Below are positions 44,083-53,557 of a DNA stretch of 64,000 nt, piece after piece. The DNA is taken from NCBI GenBank assembly GCA_947066815.1, contig CAMSZT010000017.1, positions 1 to 64,000 of the forward strand, in the 5' to 3' direction. Source of the DNA: an uncultured Lachnotalea sp. Its GTDB lineage: Bacteria; Bacillota; Clostridia; Lachnospirales; Lachnospiraceae. The notes beneath the pieces are model-generated. The model was given only the letters and a program-made list of their open reading frames with translations, did not search any database and was not told where the DNA came from. Made by a program: the position numbers and the translations under genes. Positions within the stretch are counted from its first letter, which is position 1; every line of letters starts with the position of its first letter.

Positions 44083-45252
44083 ATGGAAAATTTTAATTTT
44101 TATGCGCCGACGAAGATGTTGTTCGGCAGGGGGAAGGTGACGGAGCTTCCGCAGGAGATGAAGCCCTTCGGAAGCCGGGTGCTCCTGGTGTACGGGGGCG
44201 GAAGCATTAAAAAGAATGGGATTTATGACACGGTCGCGGGCCTTCTCCGGAAGGAAGGGTTTGCACTTTTTGAGCTTGGCGGCGTGACGCCGAATCCCAG
44301 GATCGAGGCAGTGCGATGCGGAGTGTCCCTGGCCTGGGAAAACCATGTGGACATGGTCCTGGCCGTGGGCGGGGGGAGCGCGGTGGACTGTGCGAAGGCC
44401 ATTGCGGCCGGAGCCTGCTACGAGGGGGATCCCTGGGAGCTTGTGAAGGACGCGGCAAAGATCCGGACGGCTCTTCCTGTTTTTACGGTCCTCACCATGT
44501 CGGCCACCGGGTCGGAGATGAATCCGACGGCGGTGATCAGCAACCCGGAGACGAAAGAGAAGCAGGGGGTTCACAGCGGTTTCCTGTATCCAAAGGCTTC
44601 CGTCCTTGATCCTACCTATCTATACACGCTGCCTGCGGGGCAGACGGCGGCCGGAGTGGCGGACATCATGTCCCATATTTTTGAGGGGTATTTTAAGCGG
44701 ACCGAGGATGCCTACGTCCAGGACAAGTTTGCGGAAGGGATCCTGAAGGCCTGCATCAAGTGGGGGCCGGTGGCGCTCACGGAGCCGGAGGATTATTCGG
44801 CCAGGGCCAACATCATGTGGGCGGCCAGCATGGCCTTAAACGGTCTGTGCGGCTGCGGCAAGGCGGGAAAATGGTCCTGCCATGCCATGGGCCATCAGCT
44901 CGGGGCCTACTACGACATCACCCATGGGGTGGCCCTCGCCATTGTCACGCCGGCCTGGATGCGCTATATTTTGTCGGAGGACACCGTGGACAAATTCGTG
45001 GATTACGCCGTCAATGTCTGGGGCTTTCCCAGGGAGACGGACCGGTTTGCACTGGCCAATATGGGGATCGATGCCACGGAGCAGTTTTTCCTGGACTGCG
45101 GTCTTCCCTCAAGACTCTCAGAGCTGGGGATTGATGATTCGGATTTTGAAGCCATGGCGAAGGCGGCGGTGCCTTATGCCGACCTGGACACGCAGGCTTA
45201 CGTGCCCCTCCATGAGGAGGACGTGGTGAACATTTACCGGGCCTGTCTGTGA
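44083..45252 (+). CDS. Iron-containing alcohol dehydrogenase 2 (butanol-dehydrogenase-like)
   Basis: 389 residues, paralogous to the enzyme at 41744. AVGGGSAVDCAKAIAAG holds the nucleotide site; iron ligands are expected in AGVADIMSHIFEGYF, CHAMGHQLGAYYDITHGVALAI. The start at 44083 (MENFNFY) matches the MDNFTFY start of the paralogue; an in-frame ATG at 43987 would add 32 residues unlike the family. Spacing to the metY-like gene is 39 bases, so the two could be cotranscribed. Confidence 0.92.
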   Translation: MENFNFYAPTKMLFGRGKVTELPQEMKPFGSRVLLVYGGGSIKKNGIYDTVAGLLRKEGFALFELGGVTPNPRIEAVRCGVSLAWENHVDMVLAVGGGSAVDCAKAIAAGACYEGDPWELVKDAAKIRTALPVFTVLTMSATGSEMNPTAVISNPETKEKQGVHSGFLYPKASVLDPTYLYTLPAGQTAAGVADIMSHIFEGYFKRTEDAYVQDKFAEGILKACIKWGPVALTEPEDYSARANIMWAASMALNGLCGCGKAGKWSCHAMGHQLGAYYDITHGVALAIVTPAWMRYILSEDTVDKFVDYAVNVWGFPRETDRFALANMGIDATEQFFLDCGLPSRLSELGIDDSDFEAMAKAAVPYADLDTQAYVPLHEEDVVNIYRACL

Positions 45253-45291
45253 GGGACCGCTATATGAACAGTGAAAGGAGAGAATGATATC

Positions 45292-46578
45292 ATGGAACAG
45301 AAATACAGGCCGGAGACCATCTGCATTCAGGGCGGGTGGACGCCGGGGAAGGGGGAGCCCAGGGTGCTTCCCATTTATCAGAGCACAACGTTTAAATACG
45401 ATACCAGCGAACAGATGGCGAGGCTTTTCGACCTGGAGGACGAGGGATATTTCTACACAAGGCTCCAGAATCCCACCAACGATGCTGTGGCACAGAAGAT
45501 CTGTGAGCTGGAGGGCGGGGCGGCGGCCATGCTGACCTCTTCCGGCCAGGCGGCGACTTTTTATTCGATCTTCAACATCGCCTCTGCCGGGGACCACGTC
45601 ATCAGCTCCGCCACCATTTACGGAGGGTCCTCCAACCTGTTTACGGTGACCCTGAAAAAGCTTGGCATTGATTTTACCCTGGTGGATCCGGAGATCTCCC
45701 CGGAGGATCTGGAGAAGGAATTTAAGCCCAACACGAAGGCCGTGTTCGGCGAGACCATCTCCAACCCCTCCCTGGTGGTCCTGGACATCGAGAAGTTTGC
45801 GAAGGCGGCCCATGATCACGGTGTGCCGCTGATCCTGGACAACACCTTTGCGACCCCCATCAACTGCCGGCCTTTCGAGTTCGGCGCGGACATCGTGACA
45901 CATTCCACCACGAAATACATGGATGGTCATGCCATGAGCGTGGGCGGCTGCATCGTGGACAGCGGCAATTTTGACTGGATGGCCCACAAGGAGAAGTTTC
46001 CCGGCCTGACCACGCCGGACGAATCTTACCATGGTCTTGTCTATGCGGAAGCCTTTGGGAAAAAGGCCTATATCACCAAGGCCACGGCCCAGCTGATGAG
46101 GGATCTGGGAGCGATCCAGTCCCCTCAGAATGCATTCCTTTTGAACGTGGGCCTGGAGACGCTCCATCTGCGGGTGCCCCGCCACTGTGAGAACGCCCTC
46201 AGGGTGGCGGAATATCTGGAGGCCTGCGGGGACGTGGCCTGGGTCAACTATCCCGGCTTAAAGAGCAGCCCCTATTATGAGAGGGCGAAGAAATACATGC
46301 CGGACGGCACCTGCGGCGTCATCGCCTTCGGCTTAAAGGGAGGCAGGGAGCGCTCCATCAAATTCATGGACAGCTTAAAGCTGGCGGCCATCGTGACCCA
46401 CGTGGCTGATGCCAGGACCTCGGTGCTCCACCCGGCCAGCCACACTCACCGCCAGCTCTCCGACGAGCAGCTCATTGAGGCGGGAGTGAAGCCGGATCTG
46501 ATCCGCTTTTCCGTGGGGATCGAGAACGTGGAGGACATCATTGCGGACATCGAGCAGGCGCTTGATGCGGTGCGCTAG
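45292..46578 (+). CDS. O-acetylhomoserine sulfhydrylase (Cys/Met metabolism PLP enzyme)
   Basis: 428 residues, standard length. It makes homocysteine from O-acetylhomoserine and sulfide or, in a related reaction, transfers thiols. The PLP lysine is K208 in THSTTKYMDGHAM. Other signatures are YFYTRLQNPTNDAVAQKICELEGG, SSGQAATFY, DNTFATPINCRPFEFGADI and SVGIENVEDIIADI. ATG 45292 is preceded by AAAGGAG. No sulphur-responsive riboswitch is seen upstream. Confidence 0.94.
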   Translation: MEQKYRPETICIQGGWTPGKGEPRVLPIYQSTTFKYDTSEQMARLFDLEDEGYFYTRLQNPTNDAVAQKICELEGGAAAMLTSSGQAATFYSIFNIASAGDHVISSATIYGGSSNLFTVTLKKLGIDFTLVDPEISPEDLEKEFKPNTKAVFGETISNPSLVVLDIEKFAKAAHDHGVPLILDNTFATPINCRPFEFGADIVTHSTTKYMDGHAMSVGGCIVDSGNFDWMAHKEKFPGLTTPDESYHGLVYAEAFGKKAYITKATAQLMRDLGAIQSPQNAFLLNVGLETLHLRVPRHCENALRVAEYLEACGDVAWVNYPGLKSSPYYERAKKYMPDGTCGVIAFGLKGGRERSIKFMDSLKLAAIVTHVADARTSVLHPASHTHRQLSDEQLIEAGVKPDLIRFSVGIENVEDIIADIEQALDAVR

Positions 46579-46863
46579 GCTGCGAGGAGGGCAGTCACCT
46601 AAGTTTCCATAGTTCGTCTTTTATCGAGGCATTCCGGAAGGAGATCGGTTTTTTGAGTCAGGACCGGTTTCCTTCCGTGCTTCTTACCGGGCGAAAGCAG
46701 CGAAAACTCAAACGAAAATATAGTTGTCTTTCTCGGAACTTTTGTGTGAATTTAGAGCATGACATTTTTGTTTTCTTAAAGCGGTTTTACCGCTTCTGGA
46801 TATCATTTCTGCCTGGAGGGCATTTCGACTGTTAAGAATCTCCTTCTCTCCTCTGATTTTCAA
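46579..46863. other. Intergenic stretch without an intact gene
   Basis: No protein-like open frame of good quality. An imperfect hairpin (GGAAGGAGATCGGTT with ACCGGTTTCCTTCC, about 46636-46677) may end the sulfhydrylase transcript, though it lacks a T run. It precedes a decayed LysR gene. Confidence 0.4.
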
Positions 46864-47194
46864 ATGATATACGCATTTATCCGTACAGCGGATGCAGGGA
46901 GTTTTAATAAGGCAGCGGCATTGTGCCGGACTTCCGTTATCCCGTGAACCATTCTGCTGTGCGGTTTCGGTCCATCACCGGCTTGCGGCAAAGGATAGGC
47001 TGAAAATAAAAGACCTTTACTGCAATCACGGCGCAGGGCCGGCGGTGTTCCACCCGGTTTATTACCGCCATATCTTTAGGGATGGGCTTAAAAAGTTTAA
47101 GAAATTTGCCGAAAATGTTTGGAGGATTTTTATGGAGGGAAAGACGGATGGGGAAATTGTGCAATGTTTTTCTGTACCAAGCGATGATTTATAA
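46864..47194 (+). pseudogene. Decayed LysR-family regulator gene
   Basis: From ATG 46864 the sequence reads MIYAFIRTADAGSFNKAAA, the typical LysR N-terminal helix-turn-helix, but a TGA stops it at 46945. In another frame (about 46960-47194) VHHRLAAKDRLKIKDL matches the middle of a LysR sensor domain, then FRDGLKKFKKFAENVWRIF. About 200 residues of a normal LysR protein are missing, so a frameshift plus a large deletion inactivated it. Confidence 0.75.
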
Positions 47195-47270
47195 GAAACA
47201 ACAAATGGATAACTTTAAATGAAAACAGAATACAACTATTTTTGAAAAATATGCTATATTTAACTCATAA

Positions 47271-47284
47271 AAGAACCGGTTCTT
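47271..47284. promoter_or_regulatory. Palindromic operator-like site before the melibiose-type locus
   Basis: AAGAACCGGTTCTT is a perfect 14-base palindrome, about 75 bases before the symporter remnant and its alpha-galactosidase. It could be bound by the AraC-type regulator of this locus or by a regulator elsewhere. Confidence 0.45.
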
Positions 47285-47359
47285 CAACGAAAACATCATT
47301 TTCTCTCGTTATGGCCAAAACGTGGGAAACACAAAATCAACTAACAGGAGGAAATATTC

Positions 47360-47870
47360 ATGAATGAACCAAAAAGAGCTGCAAAAGAAAATGGTGTTTT
47401 GGCATTGGAGCCATAGGAAAGGATGCCATTGTGAACCTGGTGGGAGCGTTCCTGATGCTGTATTTCACCGACACTCTTGGCATAGCATCTACATTTGTTG
47501 GCGTGCTGTTCTTCGTGGCCCGGATGTGGGATGCCGCCTTTGCAAGCCTTGGCGGATATTTGGATTTACCATTCTGGCGGAGATGGCCGGACTGTTCCTT
47601 TTCCCTGCTATCGCTAAGCGTATCAGCCGGGAAAAGGTATATGCCCTGGCCGCTCTGTTTACCGGCGTAGGCCTTGACATCGTAGGCTATAAGCCCGAAC
47701 TGGCCGGCCATCAGGAGGCAGGAACAATCCTCGGCATCCGGATATTGATGTTCGTGCTTCCCATTATCCTGGCCGTTGTAAGTTTTCTGATTTTCAAGTG
47801 TGTTTATAAGCTGAAGGGCCAGCGCCTGGAGCAGCTCACAGAGGAGATCAACCAGCTTCATGCCAATTGA
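47360..47870 (+). pseudogene. Broken GPH-family sugar:cation symporter gene
   Basis: The ATG 47360 has a good AGGAGG site and begins [15 protein letters not shown], but the frame ends at TAG after 18 codons. Another frame continues with [20 protein letters not shown] and [18 protein letters not shown], as in melibiose/glucuronide symporters. After about 47565 a third frame gives [19 protein letters not shown] and ends with VCVYKLKGQ-like and [11 protein letters not shown] residues at the C-terminus. About 170 codons remain of roughly 450, so there are frameshifts and an internal deletion. It is directly before the alpha-galactosidase gene. Confidence 0.82.
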
Positions 47871-47938
47871 TTCACGTCAGCGGCGCAGTACAGGCTGCGC
47901 CGCCGACCGGTTCATATTTTGCAAGGAGGAATGTATGC

Positions 47939-50173
47939 ATGATCACGGTAAACGAGAAAGAACATGTCTTCCATCTCAACAATGGGAGAATCAGCTATCT
48001 GCTCTATGTAATGGATAGCGGGCAGATGGGCCATCTGTACTTTGGAAAGGCGCTGCACACAGGCGGCAGCTATCTGCATATGGTGGAAAAAGCCCACAGG
48101 CCTATGACCACGTACATCACAGAGGGGGATTTGTATACCTCTTATGAACATTTGCGCCAGGAATACCCAGTCTATGGAACCTCGGACTATCGCTATCCGG
48201 CCCTGGAAGTTCAGGGGACAGACGGCAGCTCCATCTGCAAGCCTGAATACCATAGCTATGTAATCGTTTCGGGGAAAAAGCCCCTGGAGGGACTGCCCGC
48301 AACCTATGTGGAGGATGACGGCGAGGCTGAGACGCTGGAGATCCTTATGCGGGATGAATGGCTCGGGCTGGAGATCACTCTGTCCTATACCATTTTCAGG
48401 GATTGCGATGCCATAGCCCGCAGCGTGCGGTTTGTCAACCAGGGGAAGAATCCTCTGTTTTTAGACAGGGCCATGAGCCTGAGCCTGGATTACCCGGATG
48501 CGGATTGGGAAAGCGTCCAACTCTCCGGTTCCTGGGCCAGGGAAAGGTCTGTGGTCACAAAGAAGCTGGAACCGGGCGTCACTGCCGTGTCCAGCATGCG
48601 GGGAAACTCATCCCATCAGCACAATCCTTTCCTGGCTTTGAAGAGAAAAGATGCTACAGAGCATGCGGGAGAAGTCTGTGGATTCAGCCTGGTATACAGC
48701 GGCAATTTCCTGGCCCAGGCGGAAGTGGACAATTACAATGTCCTGCGGGTGATGCTGGGCATTAATCCTTTCGGATTCCGGTGGAAGCTGGAACCCGGAG
48801 AATCCTTTGTCACACCGGAAGCGGTCATGGTCTGGTCATGTGAAGGGATGAACGGCATGAGCAGACAGTTCCATACGCTTTACAGAGAACGGCTTGCCCG
48901 GGGATATTGGAGGGACAGGGAGCGTCCTGTACTCATCAATAACTGGGAGGCAACAGCCTTTGACTATGTGGAAGAGGATTTGATCCGCTTTGCCCTCAAA
49001 GCAAAAGAGTGCGGTATTGAACTCTTTGTCCTTGATGACGGCTGGTTCGGTGCAAGGAACAATGACCGGGCGGGACTGGGGGATTGGAGAGCCAATCCGG
49101 CTAAGCTCCCCAATGGCATAAAAGGCCTGGCAGATCAGATTGAAGCCCTTGGCATGAAATTCGGCCTGTGGTTCGAGCCGGAGATGGTCAACAGGGACAG
49201 CGACCTGTTCCGTGCCCATCCGGATTATATCATCCAGACGCCGGGACGCACCCCTTCTCACGGCCGCAACCAGTTCGTGCTGGACTTCTCCAGAAGAGAG
49301 GTAGTCGATGAGATTTACGGCCAGATGTATATCCTGTTGAGCCAGGCAAAAATCAGCTATATCAAATGGGATATGAATCGTTCCATCAGTGAATGCTACT
49401 CCTCAGCCTTTCCGGCGGACAGACAGGGAGAAATCTTCCACAGATACATTCTGGGGGTATACAGTCTCCACGAAAGGTTGATTCAGGCTTTCCCGAAGCT
49501 GCTCATCGAGTCCTGCTCCAGCGGCGGCGGACGTTTCGATGCCGGAATGCTCTATTATGCGCCGCAGGGATGGACATCCGATGACTCAGATGCCATTGAG
49601 CGGCTGAAGATTCAATATGGCACCAGCCTTGTATATCCCGTCAGCTGTATGGGAGCCCATGTCTCTGCCTGTCCCAACAGCCAGGTAGGACGCAGCACTC
49701 CGATAGAGACCCGGGGCAATGTGGCTATGACAGGGGCTTTTGGATATGAGCTGGATCTGAACAAACTAAGTGAAGAAGAGCTGAAGACAGTTAAACAACA
49801 GATAGCATTCTACAAACAGAACAGAGGCCTGTTTGCGCAAGGATCCTTCTACCGGTTGTTAAGTCCTTTTGAGGGGAATTTCGCTGCCTGGGAGATGGCG
49901 GAGCGTGACGGGAGCAGGGCTCTGGTAACGGTTACCCGCATTTTAAGTGAAATCAACGGCCCCTACCGCCGTATTCCGCTCCTGGGACTGAATCCTGATC
50001 GGAAGTATCGTATCTGTAGCAGATATCTCTCCTATGACGCTTACGGAGACGAGCTGATGCAGTTCGGCCTCATGCTGGAGGATCAGGCTTCCGGCCAGGT
50101 TATTGAGGGGAGCGGCGGAAGCGGAAGCTGCGAAGATTTTCGTTCCCTGGTCTATGAAATCATGGCAATATAA
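47939..50173 (+). CDS. Alpha-galactosidase, glycoside hydrolase family 36
   Basis: 744 residues. An N-terminal beta-sandwich domain and a central barrel with nucleophile D478 in YIKWDMNRS and acid/base D548 in TSDDSDAIER are visible; ESCSSGGGRFDAGM precedes the latter. This layout and these positions match the Geobacillus AgaA/AgaB type. It removes alpha-1,6 galactose from melibiose, raffinose and stachyose, in the cytoplasm as there is no signal peptide. ATG 47939 follows an AGGAGG site. It converges with the AraC gene with three bases between stops. The gene appears intact, unlike its transporter. Confidence 0.95.
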   Translation: MITVNEKEHVFHLNNGRISYLLYVMDSGQMGHLYFGKALHTGGSYLHMVEKAHRPMTTYITEGDLYTSYEHLRQEYPVYGTSDYRYPALEVQGTDGSSICKPEYHSYVIVSGKKPLEGLPATYVEDDGEAETLEILMRDEWLGLEITLSYTIFRDCDAIARSVRFVNQGKNPLFLDRAMSLSLDYPDADWESVQLSGSWARERSVVTKKLEPGVTAVSSMRGNSSHQHNPFLALKRKDATEHAGEVCGFSLVYSGNFLAQAEVDNYNVLRVMLGINPFGFRWKLEPGESFVTPEAVMVWSCEGMNGMSRQFHTLYRERLARGYWRDRERPVLINNWEATAFDYVEEDLIRFALKAKECGIELFVLDDGWFGARNNDRAGLGDWRANPAKLPNGIKGLADQIEALGMKFGLWFEPEMVNRDSDLFRAHPDYIIQTPGRTPSHGRNQFVLDFSRREVVDEIYGQMYILLSQAKISYIKWDMNRSISECYSSAFPADRQGEIFHRYILGVYSLHERLIQAFPKLLIESCSSGGGRFDAGMLYYAPQGWTSDDSDAIERLKIQYGTSLVYPVSCMGAHVSACPNSQVGRSTPIETRGNVAMTGAFGYELDLNKLSEEELKTVKQQIAFYKQNRGLFAQGSFYRLLSPFEGNFAAWEMAERDGSRALVTVTRILSEINGPYRRIPLLGLNPDRKYRICSRYLSYDAYGDELMQFGLMLEDQASGQVIEGSGGSGSCEDFRSLVYEIMAI

Positions 50174-50176
50174 GAA

Positions 50177-51034
50177 TTACTTACCGTGTATTTTTTCACG
50201 ATTTTCAACCGTTTTATTCTGTTCCTGGATCCGATACTGCTTTGGAGACAGTCCGGTATGCTGCTTGAAGATTTTGTGGAAAGATTCTGTCTCCTGATAG
50301 CCACAGGAATGAGCGATAGCGGTTATGGGCAGTTTCGTCAGCGAGAGAAGGTGGGCAGCCCGGGTCATGCGGAAGGTCTGCAAATATTTAATGGGGGACA
50401 GCCCGGTGTATTTTTTGAACAGGGTACTGAGATAGCTTCGGTTCAGGCCCACATACCGGGCCATGTCCTCAACCCGCAGGGGTTCATGATAGTAGTCCTG
50501 TATATAGCGGATGACCTGGGCTACATAAGCATTTTCTGAGTGGTCGGCCATGGTGCTCCTCTTGCTTTGTGCCAGGGTAGAAAAGAACAGCATCAGCATG
50601 GCTTCCCGGCGGTAGAGATCGCTGGCGGTGCCATAGTTATGGTTCAACATATCCAGAACGAATTGTTCCAGGTGCTGTTCCGGTTCACAGGTAAAGACAG
50701 GGGAATCCTGGTTCAGCCCGATGGAATTTAGGATGCTCTTTGCGCGTCTTCCGGAAAATCCCAGCCAGACATAAGTCCACGGGCGCTCCTGGTCTGACGT
50801 ATAGGTGGTCAGATAGTCCGGCTCAATGAGAAAGCCCTGTCCCTGTCTCAGACGGTAAGAAGCCCCATTGACGGAAAATTCGCCCTCACCGTCAAGGATA
50901 TAATGGATGAGATAGAAGCTTCGGACTGCAGGCCCATACCTGTGCCCCGGCTTCGTGACAGAACGGCCGAAATTGTTGATATGCAGTTCCTCTTTCTCGG
51001 CTTCCGGAAACTCAATAAAAATCGCATTTTCCAT
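50177..51034 (-). CDS. AraC-family regulator, probable activator of the alpha-galactosidase locus
   Basis: 285 residues. An N-terminal cupin-type sensor (YILDGEGEFSVNGASYRLRQGQGFLI) is followed by a C-terminal pair of helix-turn-helix motifs (VEDMARYVGLNRSYLSTLFKKYTG; ITAIAHSCGYQETESFHKIFK). It is of the RafR/MsmR size and type common beside alpha-galactosidase genes. Its target is inferred from position. Only 30 bases separate its ATG from the divergent YczE-like gene, so its promoter must lie inside that gene. Confidence 0.9.
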   Translation of the reverse strand: MENAIFIEFPEAEKEELHINNFGRSVTKPGHRYGPAVRSFYLIHYILDGEGEFSVNGASYRLRQGQGFLIEPDYLTTYTSDQERPWTYVWLGFSGRRAKSILNSIGLNQDSPVFTCEPEQHLEQFVLDMLNHNYGTASDLYRREAMLMLFFSTLAQSKRSTMADHSENAYVAQVIRYIQDYYHEPLRVEDMARYVGLNRSYLSTLFKKYTGLSPIKYLQTFRMTRAAHLLSLTKLPITAIAHSCGYQETESFHKIFKQHTGLSPKQYRIQEQNKTVENREKIHGK

Positions 51035-51064
51035 AACTACCTCACAGAAAGGATGGATATATTA

Positions 51065-51736
51065 ATGAAACGTTCAAAAAATCACATGGTTCGGGGCCTG
51101 GCGGTGGTCATCGGTATCCTGATGGTCGGCATCGCCGTAGGCCTGTTCAAGATGGCGGAGATGGGGGCGGATCCCTTTACCTCCATGAACACGGGAATCA
51201 GTTCTGTATTGCATATGCAGTTTGGCACTCTCCAACTCATTGTCAATGCTGGAATTCTATTGATGATTTTTCTGTTCAAAAGACAGTTTATCGGCTTTGG
51301 AACGATTTTCAACATGGTGTTCGTGGGCTACACGGCAGACTTTGTCATGTGGCTACTTGGCAGGCTGGACATCACATTTGATTCCATTCCTATCAGGATT
51401 GCCGTGCTGGCATTGGCCTCTCTCCTCATATGCGTTGGAGATGCCCTGTACATCTCCGCTGACATGGGGATGGCGCCATATGATGCCGCCGGATATGTAA
51501 TGGAGACCCTGACAAGGAAAAAGATACAATTTCGATTTGCCAGAATCATTTTGGACGTACTGTGCGTGGCCATCGCTTTTTTTACAGGCAGTCAGGCAGA
51601 CATTCAGTGGAAAATCATCGGAATAGGCACCATTCTCCTCACTTTCTGTACAGGGCCGCTGATTCAGTTCTTCCGCATTCATTGGAGTGACCCCATGTTG
51701 GCGAAAGCAACCGAACGGACAACAGAAAAAAGATAG
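51065..51736 (+). CDS. YczE/YitT-like integral membrane protein
   Basis: 223 residues with five to six hydrophobic segments. The pattern GLAVVIGILMVGIAVGLFKMAEMGADPFTSMNTG and MGMAPYDAAGYVMETLTRKK is typical of YczE-family proteins (DUF6198), whose role is unknown; the related Bacillus protein affects lipopeptide production. ATG 51065 is eight bases after AAGGATGG. ATG 51053 is another option. No link to galactoside use is known. Confidence 0.78.
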   Translation: MKRSKNHMVRGLAVVIGILMVGIAVGLFKMAEMGADPFTSMNTGISSVLHMQFGTLQLIVNAGILLMIFLFKRQFIGFGTIFNMVFVGYTADFVMWLLGRLDITFDSIPIRIAVLALASLLICVGDALYISADMGMAPYDAAGYVMETLTRKKIQFRFARIILDVLCVAIAFFTGSQADIQWKIIGIGTILLTFCTGPLIQFFRIHWSDPMLAKATERTTEKR

Positions 51737-52129
51737 TGTTTTGAAAACCGCCTCTTTTATCGCTTCCCTGTCAACAGTATAATCTTTCTATTTGATATGG
51801 GCAATGTATTTGCAAATTTATTCGTCACTTTTTTTCATAGTCACTTGATTTTGGGTTGCCCCGGATCATCTGGAGCCGTTTTTCTCTGTGCAGAGATGCG
51901 GAATGGAATTAAGCAGCATACGCTGCCCGCACCTTGCGCGGCGAGTAGGGAAAAGAGCTTCCCCCCGCTCGATTGTCCGGAATGCAGAAGGGCGCTGCAA
52001 AATACCGGGAGAACGGAAGGGGTGCAAGCTCAGAGGGGGTAAGGGCGGTGATCGGTAAAAAGGAGGATTGTTTTGTTAATAACGTAACATAAATTACTGA
52101 AAATAGAACAATTTGTTGTGCAATTTGTG
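51737..52129. other. Noncoding stretch before the Rnf operon
   Basis: The sequence has one open frame of 81 codons with no recognisable domain and poor start context. GC-rich palindromic pieces (AGCATACGCTGCC, GCGCGGCGAG) and a GGGGTGCAAGCTCAG stretch hint at a structured RNA or a decayed element, but I match no known riboswitch. Confidence 0.35.
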
Positions 52130-52158
52130 TTGACAGGAGAGGGGAAAAAGGTTAGACT
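52130..52158 (+). promoter_or_regulatory. Promoter of the Rnf operon
   Basis: TTGACA (52130-52135) and TAGACT (52153-52158) are 17 bases apart, about 50 bases before rnfC. The surrounding sequence is A/T-rich. Confidence 0.65.
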
Positions 52159-52210
52159 GACGATAGTGTCTATTTATTTTTTTATTATAGAAATGGGGGA
52201 CTAGGAGTTT

Positions 52211-53554
52211 ATGTTAAAATTTCTGAAACGCTCTGCAAAGGGCGTGAGCGCACCTCATGATAAGCCGACAGCGGTTTTGGACACGGTGAAGATGCCTGTA
52301 CCGGAGCAGGTGGTCATTCCCATGTCCATGCATATCGGTGCGCCCGCAGAACCAGTAGTCCAGAAAGGGGACGCGGTCAAGGTGGGAACCCTGATCGGCA
52401 AAGCCGGCGGTTTTGTCAGTGCAAATATCTATTCAAGCGTATCCGGGACGGTGAAGGAGGTAAAACCGGCCTTCCACATGGTAAACGGAGCCGTCTGCAA
52501 GGCGGTCGTGATCGTCTCGGACGGAGAGCAGACGGTGGATCCGGACTGCGTGCCTCCGGAGGTGACCGACAAGAAGAGCCTTCTCGCGGCTATTCAGGCC
52601 TGCGGGCTGGTGGGGGTCGGCGGGGCCGGCTTCCCGACCCACGTGAAGCTGGCGGCGGATACCATCGATACACTGATCATCAACGGAGCCGAATGTGAGC
52701 CGTACCTTTCCACGGATACCCGCGAGATGCTGGAGTGCAGCGACACCATCATTTCCGGTATCAAGGCAGTGATGGAGCACTGTAAGATCGGCCACTGTAT
52801 CATCGGCATTGAGGGGAACAAACCGGAGTGCATCAGGCTGTTAACCTCTTTGACGGAGAAGATGTCCGGCGTGGAGGTGAAAGAGCTTCCCATGCGGTAC
52901 CCGCAGGGCGCTGAGAAGACGCTCATCGAGACCTGTACCGGCCGGGAGGTGCCGCAGCTTACGGAGGCCGGGAAACCGGGACTTCCCGCGGACTGCGGCT
53001 GTGTGATCATGAATGTGACCAGTGTCTCCACTTTGGGGAAATACATGAAGACGGGGATCCCCCTTGTCACCAAGCGGCTTACGGTGGAGGGCGATGCCAT
53101 TGCGAAGCCTCAGAATATCGAGGTACCCATCGGCGCTCTTTACCGGGACGTGGTGGAGGCCTGCGGCGGCATCAAGGAGGGCGTGACCCTCGGCAAGGTG
53201 ATCTTCGGCGGCCCTATGATGGGCGGTGCCTCACCGGGCATGGATTTCCCCGTGCTCAAGCAGAACAACGGCCTGATCCTGTTCTCCAAAGAGAAGGCTT
53301 CCATTCCGGAACCGGGGCCCTGCATCCGCTGCGGCCGCTGCATCACGGCATGTCCTATGGGACTGGAGCCGGTACATATTGCGGAGGCCTTTGAGCAGAA
53401 GGATTACGACAGGCTGGAGAAGTGCAATGTGGATCTGTGCGTGGCCTGCGGAAGCTGTACCTACGCGTGCCCGGCCAAGCGCCTGATCTCTCAGAACACG
53501 ACGCTTGCCAAGGCCTGGTATCTGAAAACGAAACGAGAGAAGGGGGGAAAATAA
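52211..53554 (+). CDS. rnfC: Rnf complex subunit C, NADH-binding
   Basis: 447 residues. RnfC takes electrons from or gives them to NAD(H) in the ferredoxin:NAD+ oxidoreductase that pumps Na+ or H+. A glycine-rich nucleotide site, ACGLVGVGGAGFPTHVK (about residues 136-152), and an FMN-binding region precede two 4Fe-4S motifs near the C-terminus, CIRCGRCITACP and CVACGSCTYACP. It is the first gene of rnfCDGEAB. The ATG 52211 follows TAGGAG at a short distance. Confidence 0.95.
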   Translation: MLKFLKRSAKGVSAPHDKPTAVLDTVKMPVPEQVVIPMSMHIGAPAEPVVQKGDAVKVGTLIGKAGGFVSANIYSSVSGTVKEVKPAFHMVNGAVCKAVVIVSDGEQTVDPDCVPPEVTDKKSLLAAIQACGLVGVGGAGFPTHVKLAADTIDTLIINGAECEPYLSTDTREMLECSDTIISGIKAVMEHCKIGHCIIGIEGNKPECIRLLTSLTEKMSGVEVKELPMRYPQGAEKTLIETCTGREVPQLTEAGKPGLPADCGCVIMNVTSVSTLGKYMKTGIPLVTKRLTVEGDAIAKPQNIEVPIGALYRDVVEACGGIKEGVTLGKVIFGGPMMGGASPGMDFPVLKQNNGLILFSKEKASIPEPGPCIRCGRCITACPMGLEPVHIAEAFEQKDYDRLEKCNVDLCVACGSCTYACPAKRLISQNTTLAKAWYLKTKREKGGK

Positions 53555-53557
53555 ATC

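Noticed and set aside
45253-45291. SAM or T-box riboswitch before the sulfhydrylase
   Set aside because: Only 39 bases separate it from the upstream gene, too short for either, and no motif is seen.
51797-52042. 81-codon frame with a Cys pair before the Rnf operon
   Set aside because: No ribosome site, no recognisable domain and poor codon pattern; kept as unassigned noncoding DNA.
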